NCBI GenBank assembly: GCA_005281725.1 | Contig: SSBO01000008.1 | Span: forward strand, 3,169,676 to 3,233,675 | Direction: 5' to 3' | DNA from: Wuchereria bancrofti | Taxonomy: Eukaryota; Nematoda; Chromadorea; Rhabditida; Onchocercidae | DNA length: 64,000 nt | Part shown: in pieces, positions 1 to 11,707 of the stretch | How the letters are laid out: each line of letters begins with the position of its first letter | Position numbering within the stretch: position 1 is the first letter of the stretch | Notes under the pieces: generated by a model | Told to the model about the DNA's origin: nothing | The model's database searches: none | What the model saw: the letters and a program-made list of their open reading frames with translations, nothing else | Position numbers and translations under genes: made by a program

Positions 1-2507
1 GATATGCTCTGATAAAAGGCCACACAACACTATTGATAATATTCCATATCTAAGACAGAGAGATTATTTCAGGGTGCCCATGTAATAAATTCTTTGAAGC
101 ATAAAGTGTTGGAATAATTTCAAGTAAAGATCAAAGTACAATGTCGAGTGAAAGGTCATATCAGCAAAACAATGATCACAAAAAGCTAATGCGGGAAATG
201 CAAAAAGATTGGAGCAGAACATAGTGAGTGAGGTCAGTTCATTAGATAAATTCCATTCAGTGACAATTTGGTGAATTGTTAGTGTCCTTTTATTGTATTT
301 TCATTTTCTTCTTATCATTGTAAAAATGTGATATCATATAAAACTGATAAAGTTATTTTATCAACGCTATGAAATTATTATCAATGTTTTACTATTAGAA
401 TTATTGAAGTTACATTAGAAATTATTATCTGGTTGTTAGGGTTGTGCGACAATTTTGTTTTACATTATTTATTATCGAGAAGGACTTAGTGAATAAATTA
501 TCGTTCTTTCACCGCATTTGTCCCCATGCAAGTGATCATTTTCAGAATTCTCTTCTTGGGCAACAGTTCCCGAATCTGTGGGTTGTTTTAATCAAACCAA
601 TTCTTGGATTTCCTTGAGAATACCTTGGACATTCTACAGAAAGATACTATTTATGTTGTGCAGGAGAGAAATCCAAGAGGTAATCTGCAAGTTTGGTTTA
701 TCAAATAAGGAAAACGAATAATTACTTGACGACAGCGAGAAAACAATAAGTGATAAAGTAATCATAAGAATTTATAATAGATGAAAATTTTCATTTCACA
801 AATTCGTGGAATTATTCATCCGCATGACACCAATTTCATTTCTTTCCTACAGTGATCATAACAAAAGATTGAAATACTAATTAAAAAATGAGCAGAAAAC
901 AAATGTCATCGTAGTGTCTGAAAAAAAAAAAACTAATTTGAATTTTTTATGGTTCTTTTTTTATGTAATTAAAATAAAAACTAGCAGTCAAAAAACAATG
1001 TAGTTACGTATATTATTTTTGGCTGTTGGTTTTTTTTAAAACTTGTTAACTATACTCGTTAAGTATATTACTTTGACATTCAACTCGTATGAATTTCTAA
1101 ATTGTCAGCTTGAATTGAACTAAGTTAACATTTCTTCACACTTTCAAAAAAAAGGGGATGCATCCTTGGTCATAAAAATTATTCATTTTGTGGTACTAAA
1201 TTTCACTTATAAAATTTTTGTTAACAAAATTTTTAGTTCATTTTATCCACTTAATAAACGATAATGGTAACAGCACGAGTAAATAAGGTTTTATTTCAGG
1301 AGCAATTATGGTTAACTATATAATTAAGGATGTCACCTTATGTGACACTTTATATGTCACCTTATATGACAAATTTCATCCATTCAATTATACAGGATAT
1401 TATCACTAATACCTTTTTTCGACTTTTTTTTGTTTATCATTTGTAGAAATTATTTAAATGATGTTATATGAATTTTTTAAATTTTATTGAAATTATGAAT
1501 TACCATTTCTCCTATTTTATGAAAATTTCAATTTAACGATAAGAAATGATAAAAGCTATGTCATGTTTTTTGAACAGAAAAAAAAGTAGATGAATTTGCA
1601 CAGAAATTTGTGAAATCCTAAACAATAAACGCAAACATACGGTCATTTACTCATTCCTTCAAGAATGAATTTGTTCTAAAAAAAAAGAAAAATACCAGGG
1701 CAATAAATTGTTTGAATTTCAAATTGATTAATGGAATTTCATCGGACATAAGTTTCGAAAACACAGACAAAAATATGTTGAATTGGATTACTTGCCCTTT
1801 ATCGCTCTATTTGTTTCACTTCGAATTCAACAAATCATTTTTATCAATTCGTTATCAAAATTTATTGAATTGACTAATTTTTTTCGATCATTTTCTTGAA
1901 AAAGATTATTATCAAAAAGGAAATTTTCATTTTACAGACATAAAAACAGATCCTTACATGTTTGTATGGTTAATATTTCATGCTCCAATAATTAAATCTT
2001 AAATAATTACTTACTTGATCTCAAATACTTACTTCTTTGAGATTAACAAAGAATCTCGATGATGCTCATAAGTAAGTCATTTAGCATGTTTATTCCTACT
2101 TTACATTATACGATCCTAATCCCACACATTTAGTTTTTTAACATTTAATTTTAAGGAATTCTGAAATTCAAACTTAATAAAAATCAACAAAAATTTAAAT
2201 CATTGCTTTTTAACTGCTCTCTTATCTAAAACTCAACGAGTAACTATTGTAAAATTAGCCAATTTCTGATACATTTATTCAATTTTTTTCTTTTAAATCA
2301 GTCCATAAGCTACTGATTAATACAAATATTATGAACTATGATAGAGTCGCAGAAGGCTTTGATAACGATAATTTGTGCTCCGATATTTTTAAAATTTATT
2401 AAGTTTACCAATATTTGTTCATGCAGTATGGCATTAAACAAAATTTGCACATTTTTTGGCAGTACATTGGAATATTTTTAAGAAAATGATCAAAGAATAT
2501 AAAACAA
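1..2507. other. A/T-rich spacer, no gene recognised
   Basis: No open frame with splice sites or family resemblance was found on either strand. The stretch at about 520-680 is less A/T-rich than its surroundings but is broken by stops in all frames. On the minus strand the sequence next to gene 1 serves as its 3' flank: an AATAAA-type signal (TTTATT on the plus strand at 2395-2400) lies about 110 bases beyond the stop codon. Confidence 0.6.
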
Positions 2508-3156
2508 TTAACCGCGATAATAATAGTAGTAAGGATAGTAATTATATGGCGATCTGTAGTTAGTTCTTCTGTAGCTACCGTAGTAAGGATAGTAATCATA
2601 TGGCGATCTGTAGTTAGTTCTTCTGTAGCCACCGTAGTAAGGATAATAATTGTATGAATAGTAAGGATAATAACCGTATAAGGGTGATGAAGATGAACTT
2701 CTATCAAAAAAGCTAAGGAAACCTAAACCAGCACCAAGCGCTGAATGCCACGGGCCAAACATATTCTGTAGATTTTGATTTTCCGGAATATGTCTATCAA
2801 CAGCACCTCCAAATGCTGCGTTACCATTATTGTTCAACGACTGAAATTTAAAATAAACTTTTGCTGAAAATTTTAACTCTTAAATGAGCACTAATATTTA
2901 TGGTTTAATATAAAATGTGAAATGTACATTGTTGCCTGCTCTGTTATTATTGAACGATAACACATTTAAATTGAGTAGCGCATCCGTTTTAGCCATTAGT
3001 AAAATTGTGCTGAAAGAGAAGAAATATATTAGTAAAAGGTATTTAAATTGAATGAATCATATGATAATAATACATACTTTAACTTATATTATCAAATATA
3101 ATAACTTACAGTACTGTTAAAGCAATTAAATGTTTAGTGATAAGAAATGACAGCAT
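2508..3156 (-). CDS. Tyr-rich secreted protein, array gene 1 (subtype B)
   Basis: Three exons on the minus strand: 3156-3110, 3009-2928 and 2840-2508, with GT-AG introns in phases 2 and 0; they join to 153 residues. Exon 1 and the start of exon 2 encode a signal peptide (starts MLSFLITKHLIALTVL, likely cleaved after ...AKTDA). The mature part begins with an Asn-rich stretch, then a segment with SALGAGLGFLSFF, then a tail of YYPYY and YRRTNYRSPY units ending in YYYYYRG. A TTTGCAG acceptor with leader starting at 3180 lies 24 bases before the ATG and is probably a trans-splice site. This is the longest member because an 18-residue tail unit is duplicated. The hydrophobic segment differs from the paralogues (SFFDRS instead of AGSLFG). 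Function is unknown; a secreted structural or crosslinked matrix protein is inference from Tyr content only. Confidence 0.85.
2544..2651 (-). repeat. Internal 54-bp tandem duplication in gene 1 tail
   Basis: Two nearly identical 54-base units, starting at 2544 and 2598, encode an 18-residue tail unit twice (key residues YRRTNYRSPY then YYPYYG). They differ at only a few bases, for example the Asp/Asn codon and GGY versus GSY. Only this array member has the duplication. Confidence 0.85.
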
Positions 3157-5440
3157 AATAAGCAGTCCAGTTCAAAATTCCTGCAAATATGATTGGTAGT
3201 GTACAATTGATGCTATTAAAATAAGACTTAATTTTTTTTAAATTTAATTCCTATTGATGGAACTTATTCAGTTCAGTAAGAACTAGCAATAATTCAAGCC
3301 AGAAAGTTGGCCTCTTTATATTATAGATGACATTTCGGTATTTTTAGAAAGTGACATTTTCACGTATGCATACAAGTAATTATTTTAATCAATAAAGATC
3401 AAATTCCTTACTACTGAAAATGAATGATCATTGAAACAATTTTATTTGATCACTTTTTTACCATTAGATAAATACAAAGTGTTGCGCAGAAAAAGTCAAA
3501 CAATTACGTAATGCGCAAGGCACTACATTTCATTGACTTTTACAAAAAAAAAAAAAAAAAGAAAGAAAAAACTGGTCTTAAAGAAAGAAAATTAATTTTG
3601 TTCCTACAACTGTTATCATCTAAAGTATGACGAAAACGAAATACGGAACAATTTCATTCTTTTCATCAAAAGTGTATGGTATGAAAAGTAATTATGTGAC
3701 ATTTTTTATACAAATTTTTTATACAAAGAAATTAGTCACATTTTGATGACACAAACTACTCAACGATATAAATACAATTAAAGTAAACTTGAGCAAAGAA
3801 AACAAAAGTATATCAGTTAAGGGAGACAAATATTTCACTGTTAATTAATGAGACAGTAAAGATGACAAGTTTATCAGTATAGCAATTAAATTAGTTGACT
3901 GTAATATTCTCCTGCTACCGTATATATACTTTTAATAACGTATATATGTCACAATCGTAACCAATCCAATAATTATATTTCTCTCTCATTTAATTTTCAT
4001 AGTTAAAGAAAGTATTTTTCTCACTCTTCTTGTATAATTATATTTTTACACTTTTTTTCAGAATTCGAGTTAGCAGATGATATGTGATAATCGGAACAAA
4101 TAAAAATTGGTTGGGTTCAGCAGGATTATTCCATTTCAGTAATTTCAGAAATCGGACAATTTGGTAGATTTGTAAACAAAAAAAAGAGAAAAAATCTCAT
4201 AATAGCTTATAATCACAAAATAAAGCACTTCAAGCGAATTTAATGAAAAATTATTCAAAAAGTTACTGTTTCGGTTCTCGAACAAACGTAATCCGTTTAC
4301 TGTAAATTGAAAAAATTCTTAAAATTTTAAAATTAAGTTTTTACTTTCCGGAAAGAGAGATATTAAGAAACATATATTTTTCAAATAATATTTGGATAAA
4401 GCGTGTATTGCAAGGGAAAATATTTTAACTGTTCAGAGTATTTTACGGCGTACGTTTAATGAGAAAGAAAAAATAAAGAGATAGAAGAAAACCGTTCGTT
4501 AAAAAATGATTTCTTTCGAAAAAAAAAATTGAACTTGTTTTGTCCTGTTCGCTTCATTTGTACTTCATTTTTTAATTATGACTTTTGATGGTGACAAGAA
4601 TTTTGAAATAGCAAGGCATCATTGGTCAAAGATCTGAGCGTGAAATTTTGATGGCTAGCAAAATTGCTTATTGATTTCGACTTGATTATGGAACCAAAAA
4701 ATCAGTGGTACTTAGTATGACATCCCAGTGTTTAAAGATTAAAGTTTAGGAAATTGTTGGAGAGGTTGGCTCTGTGTTATTCCTTTTTAAGTATTCAATC
4801 GCTCTGAAATGATTGTCTCCTTTGACGTCTTTACAACAAATTGCGTCCTTCTAAATTCCTTCTTTCTCTCCCTCTCTCTCTCTCTTTCGATAACCTATCT
4901 GTTACCTATTGATTTGAATTACTAAGATAGCTTTAATTAGAAAGAATTATATTTAAAGATGATAAACAGCGACAAATCATACCAATCAGTGATAGCATTT
5001 GGATGTATAAAATAAGCAAGAATAATCGTTTATAATACCAAACGTAATTGGCACATAATTTTAAAGTTTTTTGCTTGTAAAAATGCGCTGTCCTACACAT
5101 TTAGCTTTTTTGATATCAAATGTTAATGAATTCCAAAAATACAAATTAAGAGATATTATTACTTTTCAATTACTCAATCATTCAAAATCAATGAGTTATT
5201 GACAACAAATTATTTAGTCAATAATATATTCATTTATTTTAGGCACTTCTTTCCAATTCATAAGTTATTAATCAGTACAAATACAACAACTATAAAAAAG
5301 TTATGGAAAGCTTTAATGACAAAAGCTTTAATAACACAGAGTATTTAATAGCTTATCTATACAGTACAACATCATACAAAATCTTTCATAATTTTTAGAA
5401 ATTTAAAATTCGAACAATGATTTTAGAGGAAATAAAACAG
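3157..5440. other. Array spacer between genes 1 and 2
   Basis: No gene seen. Contains the 5' flank of gene 1, a CT-rich microsatellite near 4868-4890, and one copy of the block found upstream of every array gene (about 4611-4690, listed separately). It is otherwise A/T-rich with many short A runs. Confidence 0.6.
4530..4690. promoter_or_regulatory. Conserved upstream block, copy 1
   Basis: First of seven related blocks, one in the spacer upstream of each array gene. Shared elements, read on the plus strand, are an ACTTGTTCTTT-like stretch, TTAATTATGACTTT, CATTGGTCAAAGATC and GTTTATTGATTT followed by CTTGATTAT. The others lie near 7390-7560, 10290-10430, 12900-13060, 15780-15920, 19360-19550 and 22320-22510. 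Whether it is regulatory or only a remnant of unit duplication is not decided; retention in the most diverged spacers is the argument for function. Confidence 0.4.
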
Positions 5441-6041
5441 TTAACCATAATAATAGTAGTAATAAGGATAACGACGGTAGTAATACGGATAATAATAATA
5501 ATAACCACCGTAGTATGGGTAACCACCGTAGACATATGAAGGTTGTGATGGTATGCTACTACCAAATAAACTTCCCGCAAGGAAACCTTGTACACCAGCA
5601 CCAATTGCAGACAACCACGGATTCTGTTGAACTTGATTTTGTTGAGCTACATTAGCTTGACGTCCAGGAAGAGCTCCTCCGTTAGCATTATTGTTCAACG
5701 ACTAAAATGTAAAATAATTTTTTATTGAAAAAGTTAATGCTGAAATGAGCACTAAATGCTTAGTGTATCACATACTGTAGTTGTTCTACAATATATGATA
5801 CATTAATTATTACCTAAAAATAAGTATAAAACATACGCTGGGGCCTCCAATATTATTACTAAACGATCGAAAGATAAGTTGCGCATTCGTCTCATCAATT
5901 AATAACATTATGCTGAAAGATAAGGAATATAACATTAACAGATATTAAAAGATATCAAATAAATCATATGATGACAGTAAATACTTTAACTTACAATGTT
6001 GTTAAAGCAATCAGATATTTAGTAATAACGAGTAGCAACAT
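5441..6041 (-). CDS. Tyr-rich secreted protein, array gene 2 (subtype A)
   Basis: Exons 6041-5995, 5912-5837 and 5701-5441 join to 127 residues. Signal peptide starts MLLLVITKYLIALTT and ends near DETNAQ. The mature part has a Gln/Asn stretch (QQNQVQQN), a Gly-rich hydrophobic segment (AGVQGFLAGSLFG) and a tail of YGGYPYYGGYYYYY type ending YYYYYYG. The acceptor before exon 3 is TTTTAG rather than TTTCAG. The likely trans-splice leader starts at 6060, 19 bases before the ATG. It lacks the conserved Trp-Gln-Ser-Ala of its paralogues (it has WLSAIGAG), and it is the most diverged subtype A member. Function unknown. Confidence 0.85.
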
Positions 6042-9000
6042 AATAAATAATCCAAAATTCCTGCAAATACAGTTGGTAGTGGCTTTTTTTTTTACATATG
6101 ACTTTATTTTGAGGATGAAATTTTGTTCTTTTTAAGAGATGATATTTTAAGCAAGTATACTTGTGAAACAGAATAAAATTTACATGTGATATATAAAATA
6201 TATTTGCTTGTGTTTGCCAAAAATAACACAGTTGGCTCAATTAAAAGTTGTAAGCCATAAAATCCAGAATTAAATTGTTAATAAGCTATGCCATTCAAAT
6301 GTTTACTTGTAAAAAGTTGTCAAAACGAATAATTACTGAGGCAATTCCTTTCAGTCAATTTTACTAATGGATAAATTTAGAGTGTTGGATAAAGCAAGCC
6401 AATTCATTTCCGCAATGATAAAACTGACAGTAGCATACTTTCTTATCTTTTGCAAAAAAACTTGTCATAAAGGAAGCTTAGTTAGATTTATTCTGTTTTA
6501 TTTCCGGAACGTTATCAATCAAAGTAATAAGGAAAACGGGACAACTGGAAACAATAAGTTGAAAAGTATTTCTATGTTTAATTCTTTATGTTTGCACTAC
6601 TAATCAAAACACAGAATGACAATAATAATGCATAGGTTTAACTAAACAAAAATAGCAACACTACTTTCTTTCCGAAAAGAAATATTGTACCGCGAATTCC
6701 TGAAAAAAATAAGAAAAAAAAGTACAGTAGCTAGTACTTCACTACCGTATCTCTCTCTTCTTTCTAAGAAGAGATATCGTAATACCTCATTGTTATATTA
6801 ATTTCATATCTTTTTTTATTGATCTTATTGTAATATTATCTGAAATCTTCTTGTGATTTAGTAGCTAATAGCAAGATGCTGAAATTTTATGGTATTTGAT
6901 ATACGTGAGTTTCTTCAACTATCTGTTAACTATTGACAGCTAACATAAAATAAGCCATCCCATTTTAAATTTTACGTAAAATTTATGAACAGTCAGGAAG
7001 AATACCAAATCAATATTAATGAGAAAATACAGCAATTACTGATAATTACCATATTTAAATAAGAAATGGAAGATCTGAAAATTTATATAATTCCTAGAAA
7101 AATATCTTCAAAGTGATATAATTCGTATTTATGATACACTGAACACACTTTCAAAACATTTAAGTTGGTTTTTTGCTTTCAAAAAAAGAAAAAAATATAA
7201 GTATGGGCAATTAGACATATATAAGCAATAGCAAAGTATATGCTATTCTAACAATTATTGGGATAAAGTCCAATTATTTAGCGTATTTCAACTCTTCCCG
7301 ATGACGAAGGAAGAAATAAAGTGAAAGGGAAAACATTTCCTTAAGAACTAACAATTTCTTCTAAAAAAAAGACTTTCCAATTATGAGAAACTTGTTCTTT
7401 CACTTCCACGTCATCCGTACCTGTTGTAATTATTACTTTCGATTAGAGCCAAAATTTGTAATGGTAAAACAGCATTGGTCAGAGATCAGAGCTCAAAGTC
7501 TTAATGTCTAACAAAACTGTTTATTGATTTAGGCTTGATTATTGAATTGAAGATGGAGCCAAGCTATAATAAAAGTCCTTGTCAGTTATACTTTGAGCCG
7601 TGTTCCAATGATCAGAGTTCAAACAGGTGAGTAAATGCTGAGAAGTTTTTTTTTTTTTATATAATATTTAAGAGAAATGAGGAATAATGTGTATTTTATA
7701 CCATCATCGAATGAAATAATGCGCTAACAAAAGTAAAAAACTTAAAACAGTTACTTTTTATATTGATTAGTTGAATTATTACAAAAGCGATGTGAATGGA
7801 ATGAAATGCGACAATAACCGGAATGTGTTCGGTCAGTATTCAGGAAATAAGTTGAAAAGTAAGAATATATAATAAAGCTTTATTATGTTACTGAATTACA
7901 ATAGTTATTGAGCTCATTATTTCAACCAAATAAATTATAAAATGATTCTTACTTGACTTCTATAACTAGAATAACTGTCAAAAGCGATAACTCTGATTTA
8001 TTCTAATTCCAATTGTTTGCTTGAAAGAAGAGAGATTGCACATCGTATTTCAACGGAAGTTGACGTGAAACTTTTTCCAATTAATATTCCTTCTTTCCTT
8101 TTTGAATTTTCATTCAAATAGCTTTTCCCACTTTACTTTAATTACAGCAATCAATTTTTGAATGTCACTGTTGAAAGGGTCAGGATATTTTGCATTTAAC
8201 GAATTATCATTCAGTGAAATGGTTTTTTTCTCTTTAAATCTTTTCCATAAATAAGCACTTCGATAATCAGTACATCCTTCTAATATCTCTATTATTTATT
8301 TATTTTCTGACTGAATATTGATTAAATTTATTTTAATTAAAAGAAATAATGCCTATGATAATGAATATCAGCAAATCAAGCTAATCAGCAGTAGTACTTG
8401 GCTATATAATAGAATAGGTTAACAATGGTTATTCATAAAAGTTTAAGCTATAAAATAAAGTGGTATTAAGTTTTAAAGTCTTATTCCGCTGTAAGCATGC
8501 ATTTTCTCATATCTTCAACCTCTTAAGTATTAAATCTCAAAAAGCATTTTACAATTTTACGAATATGTTCTGAAAATGAAAATTTGGAGTAATACTTGAA
8601 CATTTGAAGAAAACATTTACTTTTCATTGCTCAGTAATTCGAATAGTGCAATCATTTAATGAGTAATTAGCATCAAAACTAGCCAAACACTAATATAGTC
8701 ATTTACTTTTGGTAGTTCATTTTAATTTATAATTTCCTAATTAGTTTGAGTATTTCATTGGCGAATTATTTCATTTCAATAATTCCAAAGATCGGGACAA
8801 TTCGCCAAATTTTTGAACACGATAAATTCTCACAATGGCACGTAACGAAACGACAGGGAAATTCAGGCGAATTCATTGAATTATTCAAAAGTACTGCTTA
8901 GATTCTGAACACATTTTCAAAATTTATTCAATTCACAATCTTCATAATAGCCATAGTTTTTACTTGCAAAACAAAATGCCAAACGGAAATTGGACAATTT

Positions 9001-9055
9001 TCGAGAATTTTAACTCTATACACTGATAAAAAGGTGTTCGGCAGTTTTAAAACAG
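6042..9055. other. Array spacer between genes 2 and 3
   Basis: No gene supported. An open frame at 6367-6603 (+) lacks splice signals and similar stretches elsewhere in the array are not open, so it is not called. From about 7480 onward the spacer belongs to a segmental duplication (see separate entry). An inverted repeat lies at about 6748-6779 and a conserved upstream block at about 7390-7560. Confidence 0.6.
6748..6779. repeat. Inverted repeat upstream of gene 2
   Basis: The sequence reads TATCTCTCTCTTCTT, a short loop, then AAGAAGAGATA. Related copies, with changes in the arms, lie at about 12339-12372 and 17908-17952. All three lie 0.6-0.75 kb upstream of an array gene. Confidence 0.6.
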
Positions 9056-9641
9056 TTAACCATAATAATAATAATAATAGTGGTAAGGATAATGACGATA
9101 GTAATAGTTGTATGGGTAATACGGATAACCGTAATAGCTTGGTGAAGCCAAGCCTCTACCGAACAAACTTCCTGCAAGGAAACCGAGACCAGTACCAAGC
9201 GCAGATTGCCACGTGCCAAAAAGATTCGGCTGAGCTTGATTAGCTAAAGCCCCTGGAGCAGCAGCGGGTCCAGCTCCTCTGTTCGCGTTATTGTTCAGTG
9301 ACTGAAATTTTAAATAAGCTTTTATTGGTAAAGTTGATGCTCTGAGCAGCAATGACATTTAGTAGCATACTGTATTTCTGCTACAGTATAGCGTCACATT
9401 AAACGTTACCTAATGATAAGTATATAACTTACGTTGGGGCCTAAAGTATTTCGATTAAACGAGTCTACGACTAAAAGCTGCGCGTCTGTTTCATCAATGA
9501 ATAATATTGTACTGAAAAAGAAGCAATATGTTAACAAATATTATTAACAGTTATTGAATGAGTCATATGAAAACAGAAAATACTTTAAACTTACAGTATT
9601 GTTAAAGCAATCAGATGTTTAGTGATAACGAATAGAAGCAT
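9056..9641 (-). CDS. Tyr-rich secreted protein, array gene 3 (subtype A)
   Basis: Exons 9641-9595, 9511-9433 and 9301-9056 join to 123 residues. Signal peptide starts MLLFVITKHLIALTIL and ends near DETDAQ. The mature region has DSFNRN, an Ala/Pro/Gln stretch, the segment GTWQSALGTGLGFLAG with glycines spaced like a glycine zipper, and a tail alternating Gly, Pro, Tyr and His ending HYYYYYYG. The trans-splice leader starts at 9660, and an AATAAA-type signal lies downstream (TTTATT at 8924-8929). Its duplicate is gene 7; introns and spacer match closely but exon 3 differs at many codons, including loss of an Asn-Gln-rich stretch. Function unknown. Confidence 0.87.
9367..9389. repeat. Intron 2 hairpin, gene 3
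   Basis: ATACTGTA, a 7-base loop, then TACAGTAT: a perfect 8-bp inverted repeat inside intron 2. The same arms occur in intron 2 of gene 5 (14259-14281) and gene 7 (21360-21382). Confidence 0.7.
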
Positions 9642-11085
9642 AATAAGTAACTCAAAATTCCTGCAAATATAATTTGTAGTTTTCGGAAAACAAACATTCC
9701 ATCGTGAGATGACATGTTTGTCTGTAAAGTAATTAAGCTGGTTGATTGTTATATATCCCAATACCAATACTAACCGTAACCATAATACGGTTACTCTTCT
9801 ATTTTCATGGATAGTTATGAAATAGATTTAAATTTACATAGGATGTATGAAATTCGTCTTAACCGTGTTTTTCAACCGTATCTGCTTCTCTCTTCGGGAA
9901 ATTTGAAATTTTTGTCAAAAGAATTATTACAACGGATATGATAAAGCAAGAAGATATTTGCTTTATCATGAGATTGATTCTTAAAAATTACTCAAAAGTT
10001 ATTGTTTTAGTCTTGAACAAGAGATATTCGTATTTATAATGAATTGAAGAGATTCATAAAATTTTCCGGAAAGATATATAAATAGGTAAATGGATGCACA
10101 CATATACGCTATAATGATAGTTATGAAGCGCAGAAGAAAATGTCCCAGTAGTTCAGTATGTTTTGCGTCACTCCGATGACGGTACACATTTAATGAAAAG
10201 GAGAAAATAAAGCGTCAGGGGAAAACGCTTCTTTAAAAATTAATAAAAAAAAAAAACGCGACAATGTTGATACAAGTTGTGATAAACTTGTTCTTTCCTT
10301 AAAGTTATCTTTACTTTCCCTTTTAATTATGACTTTTTATGGAGGCCAGAAATTTGGAATGGTAGAGTACCATTTGTTGAACTCTAACCACAAACCAGCA
10401 AACTTCTTGTTGATTTTGATTTCATTACTAGATGTACTTGATGTGAGTTTCAATGATTAAAAATCATATGTTGAGAAGGTTAGAATCCTCTGCGTCATTC
10501 CTTTTCGTGTATTCATCCGTCTTAAATTTTTTTTTTTGTTTACTTCATTTTTTCCTTTTTTGTAACTATCCACTCCTACAATCAGTATATATTTCTAGGG
10601 ATCCTATCAGTGAACTTCTTTTGCTTATTGATTGAATTAAATCAATTTTAATTGGAGAAAACAGTATTCTGAGGTGATGGACATGTCAAATCATACACCA
10701 TTTAGCATGCGCTGACCATCGATAATGACACATTGTGATTGATGCATAGACTAAAAATGCAACCTTGAAGTTATCATGCTTCTTGAGAACTACTGTCTTA
10801 ATTACTTAATTATCTGAAATTGAGTAAGTGATAGTAATAAAATTGGCAAATTACTATTAAATTCATTGACCGTTTTTGTTTTTTTTTTTCAGTCCATAAG
10901 TTACTGATTAGTGCAAACATTTTGTCCTATAAGAAAGCCTTTGGTTATAACAACTTGCTGCACAGATTTTTGAGATAAATTTTGAAATTTATTAATTTCA
11001 CAATATATTTGACAACGTCAAACGAAAATTTGCATATTCCATGTAAATTTGAAATATACACAGCTAACAAAGGCAAAATGAGCAA
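9642..11085. other. Array spacer between genes 3 and 4
   Basis: No gene seen. The first 320 bases belong to segmental duplication 1, the last 460 to segmental duplication 2. A divergent copy of the conserved upstream block is near 10290-10430. Confidence 0.6.
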
Positions 11086-11707
11086 TCAACCACGATAATA
11101 ATAGTAATAAGGATAGTAATTATATGATGATCTGTAGTTACTCCCTCTGTAATAAGGATAATAATAACTGTATGAATAGTAAGGGTAATAACCGTATGAA
11201 AATGAAGATGATGGAGACAAGCCTCTACCAAGAAAGCTACCCGCAAGGAAACCTAGGCCAGCACCAAGGGCAGATTGCCACGTGCCAAAAGGATTTTGTT
11301 GAGCTTGATTAGCTGGAACAGCACTGGGTCTAGCACCTGCATTACCATTACCGTTCAACGACTGAAATTCAAATTAAATTTTTACAGAGAACTCTGACTC
11401 TTGTATGAGTATTAATGCTTAATGTTTAATGTATCACATAACAGTATGTGATTCATTAAGGTAAGAGATGTGAGACTTACATTGTCGCCTGCTCTGTTGT
11501 TATTGAATGACAAAATATTGAAATTGAGGAGCTGTGCATTCGTTTCATCACATGATAACATTATGCTAAAAAAGGATATACATTAACAGGTAAATAAACT
11601 GAATTAATCATATGATAACAGCAAATACTCTAACTTTTATTATCAAACACAGCAACTTACAGTATTGTTAAAGCAACCAAATATTTGATGATAACGAATG
11701 GCAACAT
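11086..11707 (-). CDS. Tyr-rich secreted protein, array gene 4 (subtype B)
   Basis: Exons 11707-11661, 11565-11481 and 11361-11086 join to 135 residues. Signal peptide starts MLPFVIIKYLVALTIL and ends near DETNAQ; LLNFNILSFNNNRAG follows. Exon 3 gives an Ala/Pro/Gln linker, GTWQSALGAGLGFLAGSFLG with regularly spaced Gly, then a tail with YRGSNYRSSYNYYPYY ending YYYYYRG. Leader starts at 11726. AATAAA-type signal downstream (TTTATT at 10988-10993). Closest relative is gene 6. Function unknown. Confidence 0.87.
11433..11452. repeat. Intron 2 hairpin, gene 4
   Basis: ATCACATA, loop ACAG, then TATGTGAT: perfect 8-bp arms. The same hairpin is at 17013-17032 in gene 6. It sits where subtype A genes carry a different hairpin sequence. 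Confidence 0.7.

Larger units (their letters stand above)
7480..9960 (-). repeat. Segmental duplication 1, copy a (carries gene 3)
   Basis: About 2.48 kb that matches 19464-21950 across spacer, gene and 5' flank. Between about 7855 and 8700 I see essentially no differences from its partner. The main differences are a small rearrangement near 7740-7780, scattered changes after 8700, and clustered changes with indels in exon 3 of the gene. Confidence 0.9.

Noticed and set aside
520..680. Patch of higher G+C near the left edge
   Set aside because: All frames are interrupted, and no known family or RNA could be recognised.
6367..6603. 78-residue plus-strand open frame in array spacer
   Set aside because: No signal peptide, splice sites or conserved frame; related spacer near 12045-12110 and 17620-17690 is not open.
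9034..9243. Plus-strand open frame over exon 3 of gene 3, with relatives over genes 4, 6 and 7
   Set aside because: It is the complement of the Tyr codons (Asn-rich shadow). The minus-strand model has exons, phases and a signal peptide; the shadow has none.
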